A DNA stretch of 64,000 bases, taken from Serratia sarumanii. Lineage in GTDB: Bacteria; Pseudomonadota; Gammaproteobacteria; Enterobacterales; Enterobacteriaceae. Under the pieces are notes generated by a model. The model did not search any database and had not been told where the DNA came from. It saw only the letters and a list, made by a program, of their open reading frames with translations. Both the position numbers and the translations under genes were made by a program. Positions 30,955 to 39,510 of the stretch are shown here, in pieces. The DNA is taken from NCBI RefSeq assembly GCF_029962605.1, contig NZ_CP124750.1, positions 3,720,001-3,784,000 of the forward strand. The letters are read 5' to 3'. Position 1 is the first letter of the stretch. Each line of letters opens with the position of its first letter.

Positions 30955-33900
30955 TCAGAACGACCAGCGCAGGTTGGCGTTGACCGAATTAACGCGGGTA
31001 TCGGCGCCGAATTGCCCCTGATAGCCGACATCCAGCGTCGCGGCGCGCGACAGTTTCACGCTCACGCCGATATCGCCCACCATCACGTTGTCATCCACGG
31101 CCTGGCCCTGAGTGACGAACGCGTCACTGCCGGCAAACGCCATGCGCGATGAGGTGTTCTTATCGCCGTAGGCGTGCTGCCAGCCGAGCGAGCCGTAGAG
31201 GCTGACGTTCTTCGGCAGCTCGGTCACGCCGCGCACCCCGAGCGTGGAGTAGAAGGTGTTCATCGTTTCATTGCGCACGCTCAGCGCCGCCGCGCCCCCC
31301 GACTCCTGGAAGCTGTCGGTATGCAGACGGATGTAGCTCAGGTTGATGAACGGTTCGACGTTCATCTCCGGCTGGCCGAAACGGTAGCCCGCTTCGGTGA
31401 ACGCCAGCAGCGAGTTGGCATCGTAGTCCGACTTCAGCCGATCCGAGAAGCCGCTGAAATCGACGTTGCGCTTGCCTTCAATCTTGTGCCAGGTGTAACC
31501 CAGCGCGCCGCGCAGCGAGAACGCATCCTGCTGCCCCGCCGCATACAGGCCGAGGTGGTAGTTGTCGGTATCGGCCTTGGAACGGCGGCTGTCGACGTCG
31601 TAGTCGCCGCGGCTGTAACCGAAGTAGCCGCCGATACGCACGTTATGATCAGTCAGCTTGCGATCCGCCCCCAACAGGAAGCCGGTGGTGTTGCCATCCA
31701 GCTTGCCCACGTTGCCGTTGCCGCTGTTTTTGCCCCATGAACTGAAGGTCTGCCCCCAGACGCCGCTGTTTTGCGCCTGCGCCGGTTGCACCAGCGACAT
31801 CGCCAACGGCGGTATCGGCAGGCTGTCGTTGTCGAACAGGCGCAGCATGCGCTGGTTCAGCACGTTGAACAGCTGGGTGCTGCCGGCGATCAGGTTAGAC
31901 TGCATCGACGGATAGACTTCGCCGGACAGCTGATTGAACGCCTCGCGCGCTTCCGGCGCACTCAGCAGCAGCAGCGAGTTGTACAGCGCCAACGAAGGGC
32001 CGCTCTGCGTCAGCGTCGAGAGCGCACCGGCGGTATTCCACTGGTTGCCGCTTTCGGCCACCGTTTGGAAAATGCCCGGCTTGCCGCTGCCTGGGTTCTC
32101 GCCCCCCGGATTTTCACCGCCTGGGTTTTCCCCACCCGGGTTCTCGCCCCCTGGATTCTCACCGCCTGGGTTTTCTCCACCCGGGTTTTCGCCCCCTGGA
32201 TTCTCACCGCCTGGGTTTTCTCCACCCGGGTTTTCGCCCCCTGGATTTTCACCGCCCGTGTCTTTCTGCGCGATGGTCAGATCCACGGCGTTGGCGCTGT
32301 GATTCAGCGCTACATCGAGGAAGGCAGACTTGGAGACCGCCGCCGCGAACTGGCCGTCAATGCCGCCGTCCGAGGTCAGAATGCGATAGCTTTGGCCGGT
32401 TTTATAGCTGGTTTGCGGATCCAGCGCCGTAACCTGCACCTTGGCCCGATCGCTGATGGTGGTTTTGCCCGCCACCAGCAACTGGTCGCTGCGGCCGTCG
32501 CCGGCGATATCGACGTCGTAGAAGGATTCGCCGATAAAGTTCAGGTAGCGTTTCAGCGTCAGCGTGCCGATATTGCCGTCGCCGGGCGAGATATGGCCGC
32601 CGGACTGGATCTCGGTCTGGCCCAGCGTGCCGTTGCCGCCCAATGTGCCGCCGGCCTTGATCGACGCGGCGCTGCTGTAGCCCTGCCCGTTATTGACGTC
32701 GGAACCCGCCGTCGCGTTGAGGATCAGCGTGCCGCCGTTCTCTGCGCTGAGGGTTTGGATCTCGAAGATGTCGTCTTCTTTCTGGGTATTGATGTCGCTG
32801 GCGATGATGAGCTTGCCGCCGCGCGCGGTGACGTTCGCCTGCAGCTCAGAGAGATCGCCGTTCAGCGTCGTGTGCCCGGCGCTGTTGATCACCTCGCCTT
32901 CGCCGCTCATCTTGTTGCTGAAAACGTAATTGCCGTCGGTATGGTTAAAGTACACATAGCTGCGGAACAATCCGCCCCGCAGGGCGATCGCCGTCTGGGC
33001 ATCGATGGTGCCTGCGGCGCCCGCCGCGCCGAGCGTCGGCTCAGTCAACCCGGTGCCGGTGTCCATGTTGCCGCGGCTGCCGATAATCAGCGCGCCGCGG
33101 TTAGAGCCGGAGCCGGTCTTGCCCAGCACCACTTCGTTGCCGCCGGCGGAGAATGTCCCGCCGTCCATGACCGCCAGCACGCCGTTGCCGTAATCGCCGA
33201 CGTTGACGCTGCTGCCGCTGGTAAACCGTGAGCCGTTGCCGGCGATCGTCAGCTCGGCGGTTTTACGCGCGCCGGAGACGCCCGCCACTTCGATGCTGCC
33301 AACGCTGACCGCGCCACCGTTCAGCACGTCCAGATCGCCGTAAAGCGTGAGCGCGCGGCCGACGTTCCATTGGGAATTGGCCCCGGTGACCGTGGCTTTC
33401 GGGCTCAGCGTATCGGTCTCGCCCGGCCCGCTACCATTGCCGATGCGCGCGTCAAAGGCGGTGTTCAGCACCGCGCCGTCTTCAATCGCCAGCGTGGATC
33501 GTGCCCCTAAATCGGTGCCGACGCTGAGAAAATTGCTGGTGACGCGAGAACCGGCGCCGGTGGCGATCAGATGGCTGTCGTAGCCACGCGTGGTGCCGAC
33601 CACGATCTCTTTCGCGCTGGCCAGCGCGCCGTCTTCAACCCGCAGGGTGCCCCGCCCCAGATTCAGGCCGCCGCGCAGCACGAACTGATCGTTCACCGCG
33701 TTCAGCTCGGCGTTCGGCCCGCGGACCGTGACCAGGCTTTCATGAATTTGGCCGTTGAACATCCGGCCGATATTGATGTTATAGGCGCTGATCTTGCCAT
33801 TATCGATCAGCAGGTTGCCGCTTTGATTACGGCCGACGTAAACGTCCCCGGTGTAGGCCAATGATTCGGTAATTTTTGCGTCGCCATCAAAAATGGCATC

Positions 33901-34017
33901 ATCTGCGCGAGCGATATCGGCGGGCGCCAGCATCAACAGCGGCGCAGAAAATAGAGCGAGGTAAAGTTTGGAAAGCGGTGTTTTAACCGCTAAAGGATGC
34001 GATGTCTTGTCATTCAC
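30955..34017 (-). CDS. Autotransporter with GGENP-repeat linker
   Basis: 1020-aa type Va autotransporter. A signal peptide (about 15-38, ending ARADD) precedes a beta-helical passenger made of repeated Gly/Asn-rich rungs (for example GRGTLRVEDGALASAKEIVV). At about residues 589-643 lie 11 tandem copies of the pentapeptide GGENP. The C-terminal 12-stranded beta-barrel starts near SGVWGQTFSSWGKN and ends in the BAM-recognised NANLRWSF with terminal Phe. No protease triad or RGD motif is evident, so adhesion or aggregation is more likely than proteolysis. A terminator follows. Confidence 0.88.
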   Translation of the reverse strand: MNDKTSHPLAVKTPLSKLYLALFSAPLLMLAPADIARADDAIFDGDAKITESLAYTGDVYVGRNQSGNLLIDNGKISAYNINIGRMFNGQIHESLVTVRGPNAELNAVNDQFVLRGGLNLGRGTLRVEDGALASAKEIVVGTTRGYDSHLIATGAGSRVTSNFLSVGTDLGARSTLAIEDGAVLNTAFDARIGNGSGPGETDTLSPKATVTGANSQWNVGRALTLYGDLDVLNGGAVSVGSIEVAGVSGARKTAELTIAGNGSRFTSGSSVNVGDYGNGVLAVMDGGTFSAGGNEVVLGKTGSGSNRGALIIGSRGNMDTGTGLTEPTLGAAGAAGTIDAQTAIALRGGLFRSYVYFNHTDGNYVFSNKMSGEGEVINSAGHTTLNGDLSELQANVTARGGKLIIASDINTQKEDDIFEIQTLSAENGGTLILNATAGSDVNNGQGYSSAASIKAGGTLGGNGTLGQTEIQSGGHISPGDGNIGTLTLKRYLNFIGESFYDVDIAGDGRSDQLLVAGKTTISDRAKVQVTALDPQTSYKTGQSYRILTSDGGIDGQFAAAVSKSAFLDVALNHSANAVDLTIAQKDTGGENPGGENPGGENPGGENPGGENPGGENPGGENPGGENPGGENPGGENPGGENPGSGKPGIFQTVAESGNQWNTAGALSTLTQSGPSLALYNSLLLLSAPEAREAFNQLSGEVYPSMQSNLIAGSTQLFNVLNQRMLRLFDNDSLPIPPLAMSLVQPAQAQNSGVWGQTFSSWGKNSGNGNVGKLDGNTTGFLLGADRKLTDHNVRIGGYFGYSRGDYDVDSRRSKADTDNYHLGLYAAGQQDAFSLRGALGYTWHKIEGKRNVDFSGFSDRLKSDYDANSLLAFTEAGYRFGQPEMNVEPFINLSYIRLHTDSFQESGGAAALSVRNETMNTFYSTLGVRGVTELPKNVSLYGSLGWQHAYGDKNTSSRMAFAGSDAFVTQGQAVDDNVMVGDIGVSVKLSRAATLDVGYQGQFGADTRVNSVNANLRWSF
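32092..32256 (-). repeat. 11 x 15-bp tandem repeat encoding GGENP
   Basis: Eleven in-frame 15-bp units, with a higher-order 45-bp pattern visible from alternating synonymous codons (GG[G/A]-TT[C/T] on the plus strand). It forms the linker between passenger and barrel and should vary in copy number by slippage without shifting the frame. Confidence 0.92.
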
Positions 34018-34212
34018 GGGCTATCTCCGTACTCGTTGGCATGATGGCGCGAAATTTATTGTTATAGGGAAACTCAATGCACTAGAGGAGGTGTAAGGCG
34101 TTATTTCGCGCACGCCGGTTTAGTGATCGTCGAAGCAAAAGCTTATTGCCCCCCGGCGCTGACGCTCCGACGATGGAAAACCAGGAAGCGGCAATACCGC
34201 CCCCAAAGCGAA

Positions 34213-34527
34213 TTATTTATGCGTGACCACCGGCGTACAGGTCGGCGCGCTCAGCGACGGCGACGACCCTAAAATTCCCGGCATCATCAGCGACGAACAA
34301 TCGAAAATGCGGCCTTTTTCCGTGGTGGCACGATAAGAAAGTTTTTGGCCGCCCAGCGCATCTGGCTGTGCGCCATTGACATTGGTCACGGTAATTTCGT
34401 CCGATGAGCCCAGGCCCAGCATTTTGGCGGTTTCCGCCTGCAGTAATGGAATGGCCTGATCGGTTTTCAGGGTGGAACAACCGGCTATCATCATCGTAAC
34501 GGTTAAAGCGATAAGTGGTTTTTTCAT
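34213..34527 (-). CDS. Small putative lipoprotein
   Basis: 104-aa protein with a lipoprotein signal (ALTVTMMIAGC, Cys17) and a globular tail containing one further Cys pair (DCSSLM, APTCTP) that may form a disulfide. I do not recognise a named family; small Serratia lipoproteins of this type are common. It has its own AT-rich upstream region and is not obviously part of an operon with the autotransporter. Confidence 0.75.
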   Translation of the reverse strand: MKKPLIALTVTMMIAGCSTLKTDQAIPLLQAETAKMLGLGSSDEITVTNVNGAQPDALGGQKLSYRATTEKGRIFDCSSLMMPGILGSSPSLSAPTCTPVVTHK

Positions 34528-34624
34528 AAATTATCCTTTATAACCAATCAGTTAAAATTATCGATTGGCTTTATGTTTTCTCTTATCCAAATCCTCGAAT
34601 AATATATTTCCCTTTCCTAAACGA

Positions 34625-34652
34625 AAAAACCCTCCTAAAGTAGGGAGGGTTG
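34625..34652 (-). terminator. Orphan hairpin, terminator-like on the minus strand
   Basis: The arms CCCTCCTA and TAGGGAGGG-type complement form a stem. The T6 run follows only when read on the minus strand. It lies between the divergent starts of the lipoprotein and the response regulator, where no minus-strand gene ends. Confidence 0.5.
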
Positions 34653-34702
34653 ATAATAATTCATCAGACCTATCTGAACTGTGAAGGCGAAAGGAGAATC
34701 CT

Positions 34703-35335
34703 TTGGGGCAGGATTATGCGTTGGTCGTTGATGACCATCCATTGGTAGCAAGCGGTATCGCTAACTTTCTCAGCACGCATTGCCGATTCAAACAGGCACA
34801 TGTGGTGACCAATGAAGAAAATTGCTACCGTCATATTAGGGAAAATGGCCCGCCGCGTTTACTGGTGATCGATTTTTGGCTCTCTTCCGGTACGGCGTTG
34901 AAATTACTCAAAGAAGTAAAACAACGTTATTCTCAGGTGCGCATTTTGGTGGTCAGCGGCGACGAAAATAACGATATCTGGCAGAAAGTGCACAATGCCG
35001 GCGGGCATGGGTTCGTATTAAAAAATGAACCCCCGGAATTATTCGCCAGAGCGGTTTTTGCGTTGAATAATAATCAGGAGTGGTTCCCGGAAGGAAATGA
35101 ATCCGCCATTAAAAACAGTCATGAACATTTAAATAAATTCAATTTAACGCCGAGACAAATCGACGTATTAACTATGATACTGCGCGGCCTGCCGAATAAA
35201 AGGATCGCGACGCAGCTGTCTATTTCCGAACCCACCGTGAAAGAGCATATCAGTAATATCTTGAAAAAGATCGGCGTCAACAGCCGGGTAGAAGCCATCA
35301 CGCTGTTGCACGGCAAACGGGATCCGTCACAATGA
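34703..35335 (+). CDS. NarL/FixJ-type response regulator (TTG start)
   Basis: 210-aa regulator. The receiver domain has the pocket VVDDHPLV, the predicted phosphoacceptor Asp57 in LLVIDFWLSSG and the conserved Lys in FVLKNEPP. The C-terminal LuxR-type HTH is LTPRQIDVLTMILRGLPNKR and onward (about 147-200). No ATG fits; the TTG at 34703 is preceded by AAGGAG at 6-bp spacing, so initiation is probably from TTG. It overlaps the hybrid kinase gene by four bases, so the two form one signalling unit. Confidence 0.88.
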   Translation: MGQDYALVVDDHPLVASGIANFLSTHCRFKQAHVVTNEENCYRHIRENGPPRLLVIDFWLSSGTALKLLKEVKQRYSQVRILVVSGDENNDIWQKVHNAGGHGFVLKNEPPELFARAVFALNNNQEWFPEGNESAIKNSHEHLNKFNLTPRQIDVLTMILRGLPNKRIATQLSISEPTVKEHISNILKKIGVNSRVEAITLLHGKRDPSQ

Positions 35336-37113
35336 AGTTTTTCCAGAATTTACAAAATGATGGCATCTCCTCACGCGCGCAGATCCGCCTGCTGGACAAC
35401 ACCTTCATGCGGTTGGTGTTCAGCTTCACCGCCGTGCCTTTCGTCGGCATCCCGTTCGCCATCTGGATTTATTTGCTGGGGGATGAACTCGGCCCAACCA
35501 TTGCCTGGATCATGGTTTACCTGCTATGCGCCGTGGCGATCAGAATATGGCATCGGCGCTACCAACGCGAGGCCAAAGAAAATGATGAAGACGCCGTGCT
35601 GCGCCGCTGGCTGCCGCGCATTAATAAGGTGGCGTTTATTCACGGATTGGGGATCTCATCACTCTATTTAATTACGCCGCAGACCCATAACTTTGACTTT
35701 TTTCTGCTGCTCAATATCAGCATCGCCGCGATCGTCGCCGCCAACGCAACGCATCTGACGCCGGTTATCAGCACCTTTACCCGCTTTTTCTTCGCTTCCT
35801 GGGGGCTGCTGAACCTCGGCATCATCTGGCGGCTGGAAGACGTGATGTTCATCGTGCTGATGCTGAACTTGCTGTACGGCTTCGCCATTTACCGCCACGC
35901 GTTAACCTCGCATGCGTTCTTTATCCAGCAGGCGTTGCTCGAAGAACAAAGCTCCCGCCTGGCGGAACAGTTCCGGCAAGCTAAAGAGGAGGCGGAACAG
36001 GCGCTGCTGGACAAGAACCAGTTCCTGACCACCGCCAGCCACGATCTGCGCCAGCCGGTGCACGCCATGGGCTTTCTGATCGAAGCCATCATCCACAAGA
36101 ACCGCGACGACAGCCTGACGCCGCAGCTGCTGGATCTGCAACAGAGCGTGCGTTCGGTGCATTTGATGTTCAATTCGCTGCTCGATCTCAGCAAGATCGA
36201 GTCCGGCAACGTGCGCACCGCCGCCACCCATGTGGATATCGGCGCCCTGCTCGACTCGGTGATCACCCTGTTCCGCGAAGAGGCCAACAGCCGCGCCCTG
36301 GCGCTGCGCACCTGGCGGCCTAAACGGCGCATCAGCGTGATGGGCGATCCGCTGCTGGTGCGGCAATCGTTGATCAACCTGATCCAAAACGCCCTGCGCT
36401 ACACGCAACGGGGCGGCGTGCTGATCGCCATCCGCCCGCGCGGCACCGAGTGCCTGGTGGAAGTGTGGGACACCGGCGTGGGCATCGCCGACGAAGAGAA
36501 AAGCAAAATCTTCTCCCCTTACTACCGCCCCGAACTGGCGTGGAAAATCGACAGCGCCGGCCACGGGCTGGGGCTGGCGGTGGTGGCGCGCTGCGCCAAG
36601 CTGATGAAGGTGAAGTACGGCATGCACTCCGTCGAAGGCAAAGGTTCGCGCTTCTGGATGCGCTTCACGCAATACATCGGCGAAGACAAAGCGCCGGAAA
36701 CCGCGGCCGCCTACGACAACACCGCCACGCCCATCCGCTATGCGCCGCTGCGCGGCGCCTGCCTGGTGGTGGACGACGATCCTTTGGTGACTTCAGCCTG
36801 GGAGAGCCTGATGAGCACCTGGGGCATCACCGTGCGCTGCGCGGCCTCCGCCGAGGAAGCCTTCGCCATCGTCGACGACGGTTTTACGCCGTTCGCCGTG
36901 CTGTGCGACCAGCGCCTGCGTTCCGGCGAGAGCGGTTTCGACATCCTGAAAGCGCTGTTCGAACGCCTGCCGGACGTGAGCGGCGCCATGGTCAGCGGCG
37001 AGTTCAACTCGCAGATATTGCAAGAGGCCGAGCAGGAAGGCTATCTGGTGCTGCGCAAACCGCTGGAGCCGGCCAGGCTGCATGCGCTGCTGACGCAGTG
37101 GGGGGCCGGCTAG
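35332..37113 (+). CDS. Hybrid sensor histidine kinase/response regulator
   Basis: 593-aa membrane kinase. Roughly six N-terminal helices (about 30-190) have little periplasmic exposure. A coiled-coil (about 198-228), a HisKA domain with His237 in TASHDLRQPVHAMGFL, and a HATPase domain (NLIQNALRYTQRGG, GHGLGLAVV) follow. The C-terminal receiver has VVDDDPLV and Asp526 in LCDQRLRSGESG. The SHDLRQPV H-box is typical of kinases that work with a LuxR-type partner and often carry their own receiver. The signal is unknown. It overlaps the upstream regulator gene and is convergent with the crotonase. Confidence 0.9.
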   Translation: MKFFQNLQNDGISSRAQIRLLDNTFMRLVFSFTAVPFVGIPFAIWIYLLGDELGPTIAWIMVYLLCAVAIRIWHRRYQREAKENDEDAVLRRWLPRINKVAFIHGLGISSLYLITPQTHNFDFFLLLNISIAAIVAANATHLTPVISTFTRFFFASWGLLNLGIIWRLEDVMFIVLMLNLLYGFAIYRHALTSHAFFIQQALLEEQSSRLAEQFRQAKEEAEQALLDKNQFLTTASHDLRQPVHAMGFLIEAIIHKNRDDSLTPQLLDLQQSVRSVHLMFNSLLDLSKIESGNVRTAATHVDIGALLDSVITLFREEANSRALALRTWRPKRRISVMGDPLLVRQSLINLIQNALRYTQRGGVLIAIRPRGTECLVEVWDTGVGIADEEKSKIFSPYYRPELAWKIDSAGHGLGLAVVARCAKLMKVKYGMHSVEGKGSRFWMRFTQYIGEDKAPETAAAYDNTATPIRYAPLRGACLVVDDDPLVTSAWESLMSTWGITVRCAASAEEAFAIVDDGFTPFAVLCDQRLRSGESGFDILKALFERLPDVSGAMVSGEFNSQILQEAEQEGYLVLRKPLEPARLHALLTQWGAG

Positions 37114-37127
37114 CGCGAGGCGGAATC

Positions 37128-37961
37128 TTAGCGGGCCAGATGACGCAGCAGGCCTTCAAGATTGCGCTCCCCCTCCGGGGTTTGCGCTCCGGCCTTCAGC
37201 CCGCCGCGAATCAACCGCTCCGCGGCCGGGCGTGCGAACAATCCTGCCCAGGCGTCGTGCTCGCGATAAAAACCGGCCTGCAGATCCGGCGCAGGCATCG
37301 CCTGTTTGGCCGCCGCAATCACGCCCTCTGGCAATGCCGCGATATTGCGCGCTAACCGATCGACGAAATCATCGAGCTCGGCAGCAGGCAAGGCGCGGTT
37401 AATCCAGCCGTAGCGTTCTGCGGTAGCGGCATCGAAAAGCTCAGCGCCCAGGATCACTTCCAGAGCGCGGCCGCGCGTCATTCGGCTCGTCAGATACTGC
37501 GTCGCGCCGCCGCCGGGCGTAATGCCCATCAAGGCCTCGCACTGGGCCAGTCCCGCCGCTTCCCGTGCAGCGAAAGCCATATCGGCCGCCGCCACAAACT
37601 CGGCGCCGCCGCCGCGCGCCAGCCCAGCCAGCTTAACGAGAGTAACCTGCGGCTGGCTGCGCAGCAGTTCGCCAAACGCCTGGAACGGATTAAGCCCCTC
37701 CGGCGCGTTGCTCGCCAGTTCGTCGAAAGCGTGCGGCTCATCGATCAAGGTCATGTCGACGTGAGCAATAAAGAATTCTGGGTTTGCGCTCTGGAACACC
37801 AACACCCGCGTATCCGGATCGTCACGCACCGCGAGCAATAAACGGCTGATTTCCGACATCAGCGCCACATCAAGTACGTTTACCGGTGGGTTATCGATAG
37901 CGATCGTCATCACGCCGTGCGCATGAGACAGCCTGAGTTTGCTGAAATTTGTATCTGTCAT
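37128..37961 (-). CDS. Enoyl-CoA hydratase/isomerase family protein
   Basis: 277-aa crotonase-fold protein. The N-terminal segment is VMTIAIDNPPVNVLD, the oxyanion hole is in LAGLARGGGAEFVAAADMAFA, and the acidic residue is in QCEALMGITPGGGATQYL. The exact reaction cannot be assigned, since the superfamily also includes isomerases and hydrolases. It is divergent from an HxlR-type regulator 122 bp away that probably controls it. Confidence 0.87.
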   Translation of the reverse strand: MTDTNFSKLRLSHAHGVMTIAIDNPPVNVLDVALMSEISRLLLAVRDDPDTRVLVFQSANPEFFIAHVDMTLIDEPHAFDELASNAPEGLNPFQAFGELLRSQPQVTLVKLAGLARGGGAEFVAAADMAFAAREAAGLAQCEALMGITPGGGATQYLTSRMTRGRALEVILGAELFDAATAERYGWINRALPAAELDDFVDRLARNIAALPEGVIAAAKQAMPAPDLQAGFYREHDAWAGLFARPAAERLIRGGLKAGAQTPEGERNLEGLLRHLAR

Positions 37962-38083
37962 CTCAATGTCCTTTTACCTGGGGTACAAGTGCGGGTTATT
38001 CGCGCCGTGTTTCGAATGGTATACTTTGCATACCTGGCGTCAATTACGCACCTTAAGCATCCCAGGGATGCAGGAAGATACCG

Positions 38084-38446
38084 ATGGATAAGACCGATGT
38101 TGTTTACCGCGCCGACTGCCCGAGCCGCATCGTGCTCGATCAGATTGCCGATAAATGGTCCATGATGGTGCTGGAAGTGCTGCGCGAGCCGCAGCGTTTC
38201 AACGCCATCAAGCGCCGTCTGGATGGTGTCACGCAACGCGTGCTGACCCAGACCCTGCGCAAATTGGAACGCAACGGCATGGTGCATCGCAAAGTGTTGG
38301 ATGGGCGGGTGCTTGGCGTCGAGTATTCGCTGACGCCGCTCGGCAAATCCCTGCAGGGGCCGTTCTCGATACTGTTCGACTGGACGTTAGGGAATATTGA
38401 GGCGATTCAGGAGTGCCAGCGCAAGTATGATGAGCAGGACGGGTGA
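38084..38446 (+). CDS. HxlR-family transcriptional regulator
   Basis: 120-aa winged-helix regulator beginning YRADCPSRIVLDQIADKWSMM, with the conserved Cys before the first helix and the recognition segment GVTQRVLTQTLRKLERNGMV. It is divergent from the crotonase gene. This is the last clearly native gene before the guaA-associated insertion zone. Confidence 0.9.
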   Translation: MDKTDVVYRADCPSRIVLDQIADKWSMMVLEVLREPQRFNAIKRRLDGVTQRVLTQTLRKLERNGMVHRKVLDGRVLGVEYSLTPLGKSLQGPFSILFDWTLGNIEAIQECQRKYDEQDG

Positions 38447-38650
38447 TGCGATCCCCCATAGTCTTTCACTTGCAGGAAAACGAGGGTTAGGCGCCATAGG
38501 GCTATCAGGGCATGATGAATCGCTTAAACAGCAGCTGCTGGATGTCCTGATGGTATGACAATGGGGTCAATACAGTGCCTTACGGTACGCGTGTACTCCA
38601 AGGCCACCTGCTGTTCCACTGCAATCCCTTAATGTTGAGCACTGTAATGT

Positions 38651-38803
38651 TTAAAGCACATCCAACAGCAGTTCCTTCGAGAACACGCGCCCTTCCGCTT
38701 TATCCTTCTCTGACAGCGTCAGCAATTTCAGCAGAGTAATGGCGTTATCTCGCTCCTGCTGCTCATAGGATTCTATAACGTAGTGGATGCTCTCTACTTT
38801 CAT
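38651..38803 (-). CDS. 50-aa protein resembling a Phd/antitoxin C-terminus
   Basis: Short frame starting MKVESIHYVIESYEQQERDN and ending FSKELLLDVL, with GGGGG 5 bp before the ATG. The segment LLKLLTLSEKDKAEGRVFS resembles the C-terminal half of Phd/YefM-type antitoxins, but no DNA-binding N-terminus and no toxin gene is present. It may be a remnant or a stand-alone small protein. The rest of 38447-39006 has no recognisable gene. Confidence 0.45.
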   Translation of the reverse strand: MKVESIHYVIESYEQQERDNAITLLKLLTLSEKDKAEGRVFSKELLLDVL

Positions 38804-38935
38804 CGTGCCCCCAGGCGCTATCAATCATACCAAGGTCTGAACATAGGCCATATTTCGACCACAAACAATGTTCGGCTTTACCCATAACTTACCTCATGGC
38901 TGACAACAGGCAGAAAAGACATGGCCATACAAAGA

Positions 38936-38963
38936 AAAACCCTCTGTAAAAACAGAGGGTTTT
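38936..38963 (-). terminator. Strong bidirectional terminator, probably the original guaA terminator
   Basis: Perfect 11-bp arms (AAAACCCTCTG and its complement) with a 6-nt loop and A/T runs on both sides. It lies 44 bp beyond the left att core. Without the insertion it would follow the guaA stop at that distance, so it is the likely native guaA terminator. Confidence 0.7.
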
Positions 38964-39006
38964 AGTCACTAAGACCTAGTTACGAACAGGCTGAGGGAAG
39001 TGTCAA

Positions 39007-39019
39007 ATCACTCCCACTC
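39007..39019. repeat. Left attachment core
   Basis: ATCACTCCCACTC, identical to the 13 bp at 52099-52111 covering the last codons and stop of guaA. The two copies, in direct orientation, bound the integrative element. Confidence 0.9.
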
Positions 39020-39090
39020 AATTATAAATTACCTGAAAATGCCCATGTAAATCAGTATCTTGCCACCATGACGATTTGCCCAACCATGCA

Positions 39091-39106
39091 AAATACCATG
39101 TTCAAA
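39091..39106. promoter_or_regulatory. Left-end integrase arm-site candidate
   Basis: AAATACCATGTTCAAA occurs here and, with one change, at 51814-51829 near the other end. Shared ACCATG-centred motifs near both ends suggest arm-type binding sites for the integrase. Confidence 0.45.
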
Positions 39107-39304
39107 TCAGAGAGGTAGAGCGCGCTCTGTATCGGCGTCATCCGACCTCTCATCACCTGCCGACGCCGTGGCCATCTGACGCAACAGAATGGCCAGTTCG
39201 GCCGGGTTGCCGTCGCGGCGGACTTCAGCAAGCAGCTCCGCTGCATAGGTCGGATCGCCGCGGAAGTGTTCGGCCATCGCCGTGTCATGCGATCTATCTC
39301 TCAC
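39107..39304 (-). pseudogene. Decayed addiction-module antidote (HigA/RHH-like) gene
   Basis: The frame reads AEHFRGDPTYAAELLAEVRR and then DGNPAELAILLRQMATAS. This is the N-terminal half of the putative addiction module antidote family (about 100 aa). The frame then breaks, and the adjacent frame down to 39052 still shows a degraded MTPIQSALYLS stretch where the HTH should be. No toxin partner remains. It sits just inside the left att core and is a relic of former cargo. Confidence 0.7.
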
Positions 39305-39346
39305 GTACTCTCCTCATCCCGCTTACGCTTCGGTCAAATGCTCCTA

Positions 39347-39498
39347 TGGGCCAGTCAATGTTACCAGTTCACCACATCTCCTACACCATAACTTTCGAGG
39401 TCAAATCTGCTTACTTAGACTTAGCGATTGAAAACGGAAAGCCTTGGCCTTTGTCATTAGCAGCAGAGCATGCGATAACATACCATCCAACACAATGA
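39347..39498 (+). CDS. Possible short ORF upstream of the NTPase gene
   Basis: The frame ATGGGCCAG... encodes about 50 aa ending TYHPTQ. It contains FEVKSAYLDLAIENGKPWPL. It ends 12 bp before the NTPase start and is AT-rich like it. No family is recognised and no good ribosome binding site is seen, so it may be a remnant or leader. Confidence 0.25.
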
Positions 39499-39510
39499 TG
39501 CAGACAAATC

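Noticed and set aside
31934-32302. Plus-strand frame with PPGFS repeats opposite the autotransporter
   Set aside because: The repeats are the complement of the GGENP units; the minus-strand frame has signal peptide, passenger and barrel.
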